Assembly: GCA_003221895.1 (NCBI GenBank)
Contig: QHUJ01000119.1
Location: forward strand, 62,001-126,000
Direction of reading: 5' to 3'
From: Gemmatimonadota bacterium
Lineage (GTDB): Bacteria; Gemmatimonadota; Gemmatimonadetes; Gemmatimonadales; GWC2-71-9
DNA: 64,000 bases
In this document: positions 38,092-46,202 of the stretch, one piece after another
How positions within the stretch are numbered: position 1 is the stretch's first letter
Layout of the letters: each line of letters opens with the position of its first letter
Notes under the pieces: model-generated
Told to the model about the DNA's origin: nothing
The model's input: the letters and a program-made list of their open reading frames with translations, nothing else
Databases searched by the model: none
Translations under genes and position numbers: made by a program

Positions 38092-39072
38092 ATGGCCACC
38101 CTCACCTATCGGGACGCGCTCAACCAGGCGCTGCGTGAAGAGATGCAGCGCGATCCCAATGTTTTCCTGATGGGCGAAGAAGTCGGCGTCTACCAGGGCG
38201 CCTACAAGGTGAGTCGCGGGCTGCTCGAGGAATTCGGACCGCAGCGGATCGTGGATACGCCGATCGCCGAGCTGGGATTCGCCGGCATCGGGGTCGGTGC
38301 GGCGATGAGCGGACTGCGGCCCGTGATCGAATTCATGACGTGGAATTTCGCTGTCCTGGCGCTGGATCAGATCGTCAATTCAGCCGCCAAGATGCTCTAC
38401 ATGTCGGGCGGCCAGATTTCCATGCCGATCGTGTTTCGCGGGCCCAACGGCGCGGCTCTTCAGCTGGCGTCACAACATTCGCAGGCGTGGGAAAGCTGGC
38501 TCGCCCACATTCCCGGCCTGAAGGTCGTAGCACCCGCGACCCCCGCCGACGCGAAGGGTCTGCTCAAATCCGCAATCCGCGATAACAATCCGGTGATCGT
38601 GCTGGAAGGCGAGATGTTATACAACATCAAGGGCGAGGTTCCGGACGGCGAGCACGTCGTGCCGATCGGGAAAGCCGACACCAAGCGTCCGGGGACCGAT
38701 GTGACGCTGGTCTGTCATTCCAAGACGTTGACCGTTGCCCTGAAAGCGGCAGAGCAGCTCGCCGCGCAAAACGTCTCCGCGGAAGTGCTCGATCTGCGAT
38801 CACTCCGGCCCCTCGATGAGTCCGCAATTCTCGAGTCGGTAAAGAAGACGAACCGGGCCGTCGTCGTGGAAGAAGGGTGGCCGCACGCGGGGATCGGGGC
38901 GCAGATCGTCGATCTCATTCAGCGCGACGCATTCGACGATCTCGACGCGCCCGTGCAGCGCGTCACGCAGGCGGACGTCCCGATGCCGTACAACAAGCTG
39001 CTCGAGCGCGCTGCCAAGGCATCGCCGGAAAGAGTCGTGGCAGCGGCTCGTCGCGTTCTGTACTTGGACTAG
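38092..39072 (+). CDS. pdhB: pyruvate dehydrogenase E1 component subunit beta
   Basis: ALREEMQRDPNVFLMGEEVGVYQGAYKVSRGLLEEFGPQRIVDTPIAELGFAGIGVGAAMSGLRPV. Confidence 0.97.
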   Translation: MATLTYRDALNQALREEMQRDPNVFLMGEEVGVYQGAYKVSRGLLEEFGPQRIVDTPIAELGFAGIGVGAAMSGLRPVIEFMTWNFAVLALDQIVNSAAKMLYMSGGQISMPIVFRGPNGAALQLASQHSQAWESWLAHIPGLKVVAPATPADAKGLLKSAIRDNNPVIVLEGEMLYNIKGEVPDGEHVVPIGKADTKRPGTDVTLVCHSKTLTVALKAAEQLAAQNVSAEVLDLRSLRPLDESAILESVKKTNRAVVVEEGWPHAGIGAQIVDLIQRDAFDDLDAPVQRVTQADVPMPYNKLLERAAKASPERVVAAARRVLYLD

Positions 39073-39075
39073 CCC

Positions 39076-40338
39076 ATGGCGACCAAAGTCCACATGGAAG
39101 CGTTGTCGCCGACGATGGAGGAAGGGCGCCTCGTGAAGTGGACCAAGCACGAGGGCGACGCCGTCAAATCGGGGGACACGCTCGCCGAGGTCGAGACCGA
39201 TAAGGCTGTCATGGAGCTGGTGGCGCGTGCGGATGGCCAGCTCCTCAAGGTGGTCGTGCCCGAAGGCAGCACGGTGCCCGTCGGGAATGTGGTGGCGTGG
39301 ATTGGGAAGCCTGGCGAGAAGGTGGATGGAGATGGCGCGAGTGCGCCAGCGGCGACGGCACCGGTGCCCGCCGCCAAACCGGCTCCCCGGCAACCGCCGG
39401 CTCCTGCGCCTCTGCCCGCCCCCGCCCCCCCGGCTCCGCAGCCCGTTCCGGCCGATTCGACGCGAGTAAAAGCATCGCCGCTCGCACGCCGCATCGCGAA
39501 GGATGCAGGCGTCGACCTCAAGCTCGTCCAGGGGTCGGGTCCCGGCGGGCGGGTCATAAAGCGCGACGTTGAAGGCGCGCCCGCGTCGAGCGCGCCAGCT
39601 GCTGCCCCCGCCGCCCCACGCCCCACGTACCACGCACCACGCACCGCTGAGCCTTACGAGGACGTCCCTCTCACCCAGATTCGCAAGACGATCGCCAAGC
39701 GGCTCGCCGCCTCGATTGGGCCGATTCCGCATTTCTTCCTGACGACCGAGATCGACATGGAGCGCGCCGCCGAAGCCCGCGAGGCGCTCAACACGCAGCT
39801 GGGCGAAGCAGGCGGCAAGATCTCATTCAACGACATCATCATCAAAGCCGTCGCCCTGGCCCTGGTGCAGCACCGCGCCTGCAATGCCTGGTTCCAGGAG
39901 GATCACATCCGCTACTGGAACGAGGTGCACATCGGGATGGCCGTCGCGATCGAAGACGGCCTGATCACGCCCGTGATCCGCAATGCCGACACGAAATCGC
40001 TGCGCGAGATCAGCACCGAGTCGCGCGAGCTGGCCGGGAGGGCGCGGAATCGCCGTCTCAAACCGGAGGAGTACACGGGGGCGACGTTCAGCGTCTCGAA
40101 TCTCGGGATGTTCGACATCGATCAGTTCACGGCCGTGATCAACCCGCCCGAGGCCGGTATCGTCGCGATCGGCAGTGTCGCCGCAAAGGCTGTTCCCGAT
40201 GGAGACCGCGTGGTGGTGCGCCGCCGCATGCGACTGACCATGAGCTGCGACCACCGCGTGATCGATGGGGCCACCGGCGCGGCGTTCTTGAGAACGCTCA
40301 AGCAGATGCTGGAGAATCCGCTGGCGATGCTTTTGTAA
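39076..40338 (+). CDS. pdhC: pyruvate dehydrogenase E2, dihydrolipoamide acetyltransferase
   Basis: Lipoyl domain VETDKAVMELVA, Pro/Ala linker, E3-binding ASPLARRIAKDAGVDLKLVQGSGPGGRVIKRDVE, catalytic MRLTMSCDHRVIDGATGA. Confidence 0.97.
   Translation: MATKVHMEALSPTMEEGRLVKWTKHEGDAVKSGDTLAEVETDKAVMELVARADGQLLKVVVPEGSTVPVGNVVAWIGKPGEKVDGDGASAPAATAPVPAAKPAPRQPPAPAPLPAPAPPAPQPVPADSTRVKASPLARRIAKDAGVDLKLVQGSGPGGRVIKRDVEGAPASSAPAAAPAAPRPTYHAPRTAEPYEDVPLTQIRKTIAKRLAASIGPIPHFFLTTEIDMERAAEAREALNTQLGEAGGKISFNDIIIKAVALALVQHRACNAWFQEDHIRYWNEVHIGMAVAIEDGLITPVIRNADTKSLREISTESRELAGRARNRRLKPEEYTGATFSVSNLGMFDIDQFTAVINPPEAGIVAIGSVAAKAVPDGDRVVVRRRMRLTMSCDHRVIDGATGAAFLRTLKQMLENPLAMLL
39614..39648. repeat. heptamer array (CCCCACG/CACCACG) in the pdhC interdomain linker
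   Basis: CCCCACG|CCCCACG|TACCACG|CACCACG|CACCGCT. Confidence 0.75.
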
Positions 40339-40340
40339 TG

Positions 40341-40440
40341 CGAAACGGGGAATGCGGAATGCGGAATTGATCGGGGCGCGTCGAAGCGCATGACACTCGC
40401 CCCTACATTCCACATTCCACATTCCACATTCCGTATTTCC
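40341..40440. repeat. structured spacer built from inverted heptamer arrays GGAATGC / TGGAATG
   Basis: Left arm GGGGAATGCGGAATGCGGAATT; right arm CATTCCACATTCCACATTCCACATTCCG; nested inner stem GGGGCG (40373-40378) / CGCCCC (40398-40403). Confidence 0.75.
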
Positions 40441-40453
40441 GAAGGGGGAACCG

Positions 40454-41845
40454 TTGGCAAACAGTTTTGACGTCATTGTGCTCGGGGGGGGCCCCGCGGG
40501 CTACGTCTGCGCCATCCGCTGCGCCCAGCTCGGTTTCGCGACGACGGTGATCGAGCAGGAGAAGCTGGGCGGCGTCTGCGTGAACATCGGCTGCATTCCC
40601 ACCAAAGCGCTGCTGCACTCGGCCTACCTCGCCAATGTGCTCAAGGAATCGAAGGACTTCGGCGTCGAGGCCGGCAGCGTCAAGACGGATTACGGCGTCG
40701 CCATGAAGCGCTCGCGCCGCGTGGCCGATCAGAACTCCAAGGGCGTCGAGTTTCTGATGAAGAAGCACAAGATCACGGTGGTCAAAGGCACCGGCGTCCT
40801 GCAGCCCGGCAAGAAGGTGAAGGTCGGGAATGACGTCTACGAGGCAAAGAAGGCCGTCGTGATCGCGACCGGCTCGCGGGTCAAAGGGATTCCGCAGATC
40901 GGTCTCGAGATCAACAAGACGACCGTCATCTCGTCCGACGAGGCGCTCCTGATGGAGCGGATTCCCGGGACGCTCGCGATCATCGGCGCGGGCGCGGTCG
41001 GCATGGAGTTCGCCGACATTTTCGCGGCGTTCGGCGTGAAGGTGACGCTCATCGAAGCACTGCCCCGCATTCTCCCGATCGAGGATGCCGAATCGTCGGA
41101 CGTCCTCTCCAAGAGCTTTCGCAAGCGGGGCATCGAGGTGATCGCCGGCGCCCAGGTCACCAAGGCGACCGTCGCCAAGGACAAGGTCACGCTCGACGTG
41201 ACAGCGGGCGGTGAGAAGAAACAGGTGGTGGCAGCCGCGGTGCTGATGGCCGCCGGCCGTGCCGTGAACACTGAGAACATCGGCCTCAAGGAGTGCGGCA
41301 TCCAGCTCACCGACCGTGGCTTCATCAAGATCGACCAGAACCTTCAGACCACGACGCCCGGCTACTACGCGATTGGCGATGTCGCGGGACCGCCCATGCT
41401 GGCGCACAAAGGGAGCCGCGAGGGGGTCGTTGTCGCCGAACTCCTTGCCGGCCAGAAGCCGCATCCGATCAAATACGACAATGTGCCGAGCGTGACGTAC
41501 TGCCATCCCGAGGTGGCGAGCATCGGGCTGACAGAAGATCAATGCAAAGAGAAGAAGCTGGACTACGTGGCAGGGAAATTTCCTTTCTCCGCCAATGGTC
41601 GCGCGCGGGGCACCGGCGAGACCGAAGGGTTCGTCAAGATTCTGCGCGACAAGAAGTACGGGGAGATCCTCGGCGCCCACATCGTCGGGGCGCACGCGTC
41701 CGAGATGATCCATGAGCTGGCAGTGGCGCGCGAAAACGAGTACACGGTCGAAGAAGTCGATCTGGCGATCCATGCCCATCCCACCATGTCCGAAGCCATC
41801 GCGGACGCCGCGCTCGACTCGCTCGGACGGGCCGTCAACATTTGA
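40454..41845 (+). CDS. lpdA: dihydrolipoyl dehydrogenase (TTG start)
   Basis: DVIVLGGGPAGYVCAIRCAQLG, EQEKLGGVCVNIGCIPTKALLHSA, YAIGDVAGPPMLAHKGSREGV, AIHAHPTMSEA. Confidence 0.97.
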   Translation: MANSFDVIVLGGGPAGYVCAIRCAQLGFATTVIEQEKLGGVCVNIGCIPTKALLHSAYLANVLKESKDFGVEAGSVKTDYGVAMKRSRRVADQNSKGVEFLMKKHKITVVKGTGVLQPGKKVKVGNDVYEAKKAVVIATGSRVKGIPQIGLEINKTTVISSDEALLMERIPGTLAIIGAGAVGMEFADIFAAFGVKVTLIEALPRILPIEDAESSDVLSKSFRKRGIEVIAGAQVTKATVAKDKVTLDVTAGGEKKQVVAAAVLMAAGRAVNTENIGLKECGIQLTDRGFIKIDQNLQTTTPGYYAIGDVAGPPMLAHKGSREGVVVAELLAGQKPHPIKYDNVPSVTYCHPEVASIGLTEDQCKEKKLDYVAGKFPFSANGRARGTGETEGFVKILRDKKYGEILGAHIVGAHASEMIHELAVARENEYTVEEVDLAIHAHPTMSEAIADAALDSLGRAVNI

Positions 41846-42285
41846 CCGAAGACACGAGGAAGGACGCGCTCGCGTTAGGACTCGGCTCGCTGGGCTCGGG
41901 AGTGGGCTTCGGAGGTGCCTGTTTGACGGTGGCCCAAATCGTCGCCTCGATTCTCCGCGGCGACCTCGCCCCGGACGCCTACAGGGCTAACGCCGCCGAT
42001 CCTCTGCTCGCCGGGCTCATCGCTGCTGTGGGCGTCGGTGGTGCGTTCGGGTGGTATCGCAGTTTTGCCCTCGACAACATCTGGCAACGTGGCGTGATCG
42101 CCGTGCTCGCGGCGGTCGGGGCAATCCTCGTCGGCTTTCTCGCCGCCCCCCTGGATCGTTTCTTCGGCATCGCGGGAATGATCGTGTGGGTGGCGATCAA
42201 CATCGCGTTCGGCATCTTCGGCACGCGTTGGGCGATACGCGGTAAAGGGACGGGCGAACAGGGGCAAGGGACGGGGACCGCATGA
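41842..42285 (+). CDS. hypothetical membrane protein
   Basis: Four hydrophobic segments; overlaps lpdA and lipB by 4 nt on each side. Confidence 0.55.
   Translation: MTEDTRKDALALGLGSLGSGVGFGGACLTVAQIVASILRGDLAPDAYRANAADPLLAGLIAAVGVGGAFGWYRSFALDNIWQRGVIAVLAAVGAILVGFLAAPLDRFFGIAGMIVWVAINIAFGIFGTRWAIRGKGTGEQGQGTGTA
42247..42281. repeat. degenerate heptamer array at the 3' end of the membrane protein gene
   Basis: GGGACGG|GCGAACA|GGGGCAA|GGGACGG|GGACCGC. Confidence 0.55.
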
Positions 42286-42974
42286 AGCCACTCGAAATCA
42301 TCGAAGCGGGACTGGTTCCGTACAGCGAAGCCCTGGAGTGGCAACGCCAACTGGCCGACGACCGGATCACCGGCCAGCTGGCCCATGACATACTACTGTT
42401 ACTCGAACATCCTCCGGTTGTAACCCTGGGCCGGAACTCGCACGCAGCACACCTGCTGCGCTCATCGGGCATCGATGTGTTCGAAGTCGAGCGCGGGGGC
42501 GACGTGACGTACCACGGCCCGGGCCAACTCGTCGGCTATCCCATCCTCGACCTCAGCGGCTACAAGCAGGATCTCCACTGGTACCTGCGAACGCTCGAGC
42601 AGGCCCTGATCGACGCCCTCGGCGTGCTCGACATCCCCGCCGAGCGCAATGCGGGATTCACGGGCGTGTGGACGCGGGGCAGGAAGATTGCGAGCATCGG
42701 AATCCACGTGAAGCAATGGGTCACCTGGCACGGCTTTGCGCTCAATGTCTCCACCGACCTGGCACATTTCGATCGGATCGTGCCGTGTGGGATTGAGGGT
42801 GTCGTGATGACGTCGGTGGAACGGGAGCGGGGAGCGGGGCGCAGCGAGCCGTTGTGGCGTGAGAGCGTTGGTGCGGTGGTGGCTGGCTTTCAGAAGGCTT
42901 TCGGCGCGTCGATTATTCCGTCCCCTGAAGGGGCCGCTTTAGCCCACGGATCAACACGAAGTGCCCGCCTCTAG
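42282..42974 (+). CDS. lipB: lipoyl(octanoyl) transferase
   Basis: LLLLEHPPVVTLGRNSHAAHLL, VERGGDVTYHGPGQLVGYPILDL, KIASIGIHVKQWVTWHGFALNV, VPCGIEGVVMTS. Confidence 0.95.
   Translation: MKPLEIIEAGLVPYSEALEWQRQLADDRITGQLAHDILLLLEHPPVVTLGRNSHAAHLLRSSGIDVFEVERGGDVTYHGPGQLVGYPILDLSGYKQDLHWYLRTLEQALIDALGVLDIPAERNAGFTGVWTRGRKIASIGIHVKQWVTWHGFALNVSTDLAHFDRIVPCGIEGVVMTSVERERGAGRSEPLWRESVGAVVAGFQKAFGASIIPSPEGAALAHGSTRSARL
42820..42847. repeat. heptamer array AACGGGA/GCGGGGA x4 in lipB
   Basis: AACGGGA|GCGGGGA|GCGGGGC|GCAGCGA; encodes ERERGAGRSE. Confidence 0.6.
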
Positions 42975-43593
42975 TCCTCCCCGGATCCCGCCCGGCCAGA
43001 TCCAAACCACCAAATGGCCGGTCCTGCACTACGGCGATGTCCCGACGATCGACACATCCAAGTGGACATTTCGGGTCTCCGGACTCGTCGAGCGACCATT
43101 TACGCTGACCTACGACGAGTTTCTCGCGCTGCCGCGCCAGACGGTCCAGTGCGACATCCATTGCGTCACTACCTGGAGCCGGCTCGACAATACGTTCGAG
43201 GGAGTTTCCGTGCAGGCGCTGCTCGAGCGCGCGGGATTGAAGCCGGCGGCGAAGTATTGCCTGGTCGTCGCCGAACAGGGATTCACGACCAATCTCCCAC
43301 TGTCGGATCTCAACCGGCCCGAGAATCTCATTGCTTTGAAGTGGGCTGGCGAGTTGCTGACGCCCGAGCACGGCTGGCCGGCGCGGCTGCTGGTGCCGCA
43401 TCTCTACTTCTGGAAGAGCGCGAAGTGGGTGCGGGGATTCGAGCTGCTGGACGAGGATCTACCCGGTTTCTGGGAGCAGAACGGCTATCACATGCGGGGC
43501 GATCCGTGGACCGAAGAGCGATACGGCGGCCGCGGCCTCACGCAACACGAGATCAACAAGTTTCGGAATGCGAGTAAGAAGATCGCTCGGTGA
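42961..43593 (+). CDS. molybdopterin-dependent oxidoreductase, sulfite-oxidase/YedY-like
   Basis: WTFRVSGLVERPFTLTYDEFLALPRQTVQCDIHCVTTWSRLDNTFEGVSVQALLERAG; WKSAKWVRGFELLDED. Confidence 0.85.
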   Translation: MPASSPPRIPPGQIQTTKWPVLHYGDVPTIDTSKWTFRVSGLVERPFTLTYDEFLALPRQTVQCDIHCVTTWSRLDNTFEGVSVQALLERAGLKPAAKYCLVVAEQGFTTNLPLSDLNRPENLIALKWAGELLTPEHGWPARLLVPHLYFWKSAKWVRGFELLDEDLPGFWEQNGYHMRGDPWTEERYGGRGLTQHEINKFRNASKKIAR

Positions 43594-43614
43594 TCCCCGA
43601 GCGTGGACCCGGGG

Positions 43615-44952
43615 TTAGCGAACTCCGTTTTTCCCCAGCAGCTCGTAGAACTTCCGGAACACCTCGATCCCGTCCCACAGCTGCTTCAACTCAAGCTTTT
43701 CATTCGGCGCGTGCAGGCGATCGTCGGGCAAGCCAATCCCGGTGAGAATCACCGGCGCGCCTGCGGACGCGAGCGCCGGAACGACGGGAATCGAGCCGCC
43801 CGCGCGCGCCGGGACGGTGCCGCGCCCCAGCACCGATTTGAACGCCGCATCGAGCTTTTGGAACGACGCATCGGTGAGCGTGATCTGCGCCGGGTCCGCG
43901 CCGTGCAGAAAGCGCACTGTTGCAGTCACATACTTCGGGGCGAAGCGTTTGACCGCCGCAGTGAGCTGTCGCTCGACCGTCTTGAGCTTCTGACTGGGCA
44001 CCAGGCGCATGCTGACCTTCGCGGTCGCTTCCGCCGGAATCACGGTCTTCGCGCCTTCGCCGGTGAAGCCACCGAGAATGCCGTGGATCTCGAACGTGGG
44101 AAGCGCCCACAGGCGCTCGAGCACTGAGTACTTCTTGAGTCCAACCAGGCCCTTTCCCTGTACCCGCTTTTCGAGGAAGTCCTTCTCCTTGAAGGGCAGT
44201 TTTTTCCAAGCCGCGAGCTCTGCTTTGGACGGCCGTTTCACGGCACTGTAGAAGCCGGGGATGTTGATGTGGCCGTTCTCGCTCTTGAGCCGCGTCAACA
44301 GGCGGCACAGCTCCTCGTGCGCGTTGGGTGCGGCGCCGCCGTATTCACCCGAGTGCAGATCGGTCTTGGACGTGCGAACCGTGATTTCGCCATAGCAGAG
44401 CCCGCGCAACGTCGAATAGACCGCCGGCCAGCCGGGTGCGACGTACGACATATCCGCGACGAGCACCGCGTCGGCCGCGACGCGCTGCGGCTCGCGCTTC
44501 AGCAGATCGAACAGGACCTGCGAGCCGTGTTCCTCTTCGCCCTCGATGAGAAAGCGAAAGTTCACCGCCGGTTTGCCGGCCGCTTCGATCGCCTTCAGGA
44601 GGCAGAAGACTTGGCCCTTGTCGTCGGCCGCGCCGCGCGCGTAGAGACGACCGTCGCGCACCGTCGGCTCGAACGGCGGCGTGGTCCACTCGCCGAGCGG
44701 ATCGGGCGGTTGCACATCGTAATGGCCGTAAATCAGCAGGGTGGGCGCGCCCGGCACCTCCGGGCCTACGCCCCACACGACGGGGTGGGTTTCGCTGCCG
44801 AGGAATTCGACTTTGGGGCAACCGAGTGCACGTAATGCTGCCCCCAGCCAGTCGGCGGCGCGGCGACAATCCTGATTGTGGGCGGGAAGCGTCGAGACTG
44901 AGGGGATTCGGAGGAAATCGCTCAGCTCGCGTAACAAGAGATCTCGATCCAT
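43615..44952 (-). CDS. M20 family dipeptidase/deacylase
   Basis: LIYGHYDVQPPDPLGEWTTPPFEPTVRDGRLYARGAADDKGQ, LIEGEEEHGS, SVRPGG-like catalytic context HSGEYGGAAPNAHEEL. Confidence 0.93.
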   Translation of the reverse strand: MDRDLLLRELSDFLRIPSVSTLPAHNQDCRRAADWLGAALRALGCPKVEFLGSETHPVVWGVGPEVPGAPTLLIYGHYDVQPPDPLGEWTTPPFEPTVRDGRLYARGAADDKGQVFCLLKAIEAAGKPAVNFRFLIEGEEEHGSQVLFDLLKREPQRVAADAVLVADMSYVAPGWPAVYSTLRGLCYGEITVRTSKTDLHSGEYGGAAPNAHEELCRLLTRLKSENGHINIPGFYSAVKRPSKAELAAWKKLPFKEKDFLEKRVQGKGLVGLKKYSVLERLWALPTFEIHGILGGFTGEGAKTVIPAEATAKVSMRLVPSQKLKTVERQLTAAVKRFAPKYVTATVRFLHGADPAQITLTDASFQKLDAAFKSVLGRGTVPARAGGSIPVVPALASAGAPVILTGIGLPDDRLHAPNEKLELKQLWDGIEVFRKFYELLGKNGVR

Positions 44953-45022
44953 CGCGGCAGAAATGTAGACACCCGAGTGACCGCTAGCCAGCGACAGGAC
45001 CCCGGGTACATTTGAGCCACCA

Positions 45023-46150
45023 ATGCGCACAACCGCGTCATACGATCTCTTTCCAGACGCCCGCACCGAGCGGGCGCTGGCCCGCGCGCGGTGGCTGGCA
45101 CGCGAAGGAAGGCTGAAGGACGCGCAGACAGCGTATGACGAGCTGCTCACGACGACACCGGAGGTGAAGGCGTGCTGGGCCGAGTATTTCGAACTGCTGC
45201 GCGCCGACGGGCTGAAAGACGAGGCGCTCAATCTCGCCGATCGAGCCCGCGCGGTGTTCGGTGATACGGGCTTCTCCTATACGCTGCGCGGCGCGGCGCT
45301 CACCGAGCTGGGCCGGTATCCCGAAGCGCTGGCCGAACTTGAGCGCGCGGTCGAGGCCGACCCCGACCTCGGGCTCGTGTGGCACGAGCTCGGCTACGCT
45401 GCCTACAAGATCGGCGACCGCAACCGCGCGCTGCTCGCGCTGGACCGGGCGTTTGCGCTCGAACCCCACACCGACACGCTGAGGTTGCGCGGTCAGGTGT
45501 TGCGCGATGCGGGCCGCTACCAAGCCGCCGAAGTCGCTTTCGAAGGTGCGGCGCAGGCGGCCGAGCACCCCGAGCAGAAACACGACGCCGAACGGGAAAT
45601 CAGTGCGACACGCCGGTACGCATCCTATGCGCCGCGACGGCCGGAAGACCTCAGTCCGGCGGAGCGCTGGTTCGCCGACACCGGCGCGGTCGTGTTGGCC
45701 ACCACACCGGGACCCGTCGCCCCCAGCGACGAAACGCTGGTCGCGACATTTGCGGAAGTCGCCGCCAATGCCGGCTGGCATTTCGGCCAGGTCATCCTGC
45801 TCGGCCAGGAATTCCGGGCGAGCAACGATCTGGCCGACCGGATGGGCGCTCCCCTGGTCACGCCCGCGGCGTTCGATCCCGCGGTGTGTCCCCTCATCGT
45901 CGCGCAGCGGCCGCTGGTGACCGACAGGACCTGGACAGGAATCGTGCGGCGCCTGGCTGACCAGTCGATCGGATTGGTGCTGACGATGGAGCATCCCGCC
46001 GAGGAGTGGACCGGCGCGACCGTTGACGTGGTGGGCGTGCTGACGGACGCCGGCAAGCGTCGCGAGCGCGCGCCGAATCCCGCGCAGGCCCTCAGTGAGG
46101 CTCAAAATCCAGGATCGCGGGTGGCGGCACGTCGGTTACGCCCCCTATGA
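45023..46150 (+). CDS. TPR-repeat protein
   Basis: Repeated helical TPR units: SYTLRGAALTELGRYPEALAELERAVEADPDLGLVWHELGYAAYKIGDRNRALLALDRAFALEPH. Confidence 0.75.
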   Translation: MRTTASYDLFPDARTERALARARWLAREGRLKDAQTAYDELLTTTPEVKACWAEYFELLRADGLKDEALNLADRARAVFGDTGFSYTLRGAALTELGRYPEALAELERAVEADPDLGLVWHELGYAAYKIGDRNRALLALDRAFALEPHTDTLRLRGQVLRDAGRYQAAEVAFEGAAQAAEHPEQKHDAEREISATRRYASYAPRRPEDLSPAERWFADTGAVVLATTPGPVAPSDETLVATFAEVAANAGWHFGQVILLGQEFRASNDLADRMGAPLVTPAAFDPAVCPLIVAQRPLVTDRTWTGIVRRLADQSIGLVLTMEHPAEEWTGATVDVVGVLTDAGKRRERAPNPAQALSEAQNPGSRVAARRLRPL

Positions 46151-46202
46151 TGGTTCACACCCTGAAGGGTGTGCGGTAGCCTGTCCATCCGTCGACCCGT
46201 GT

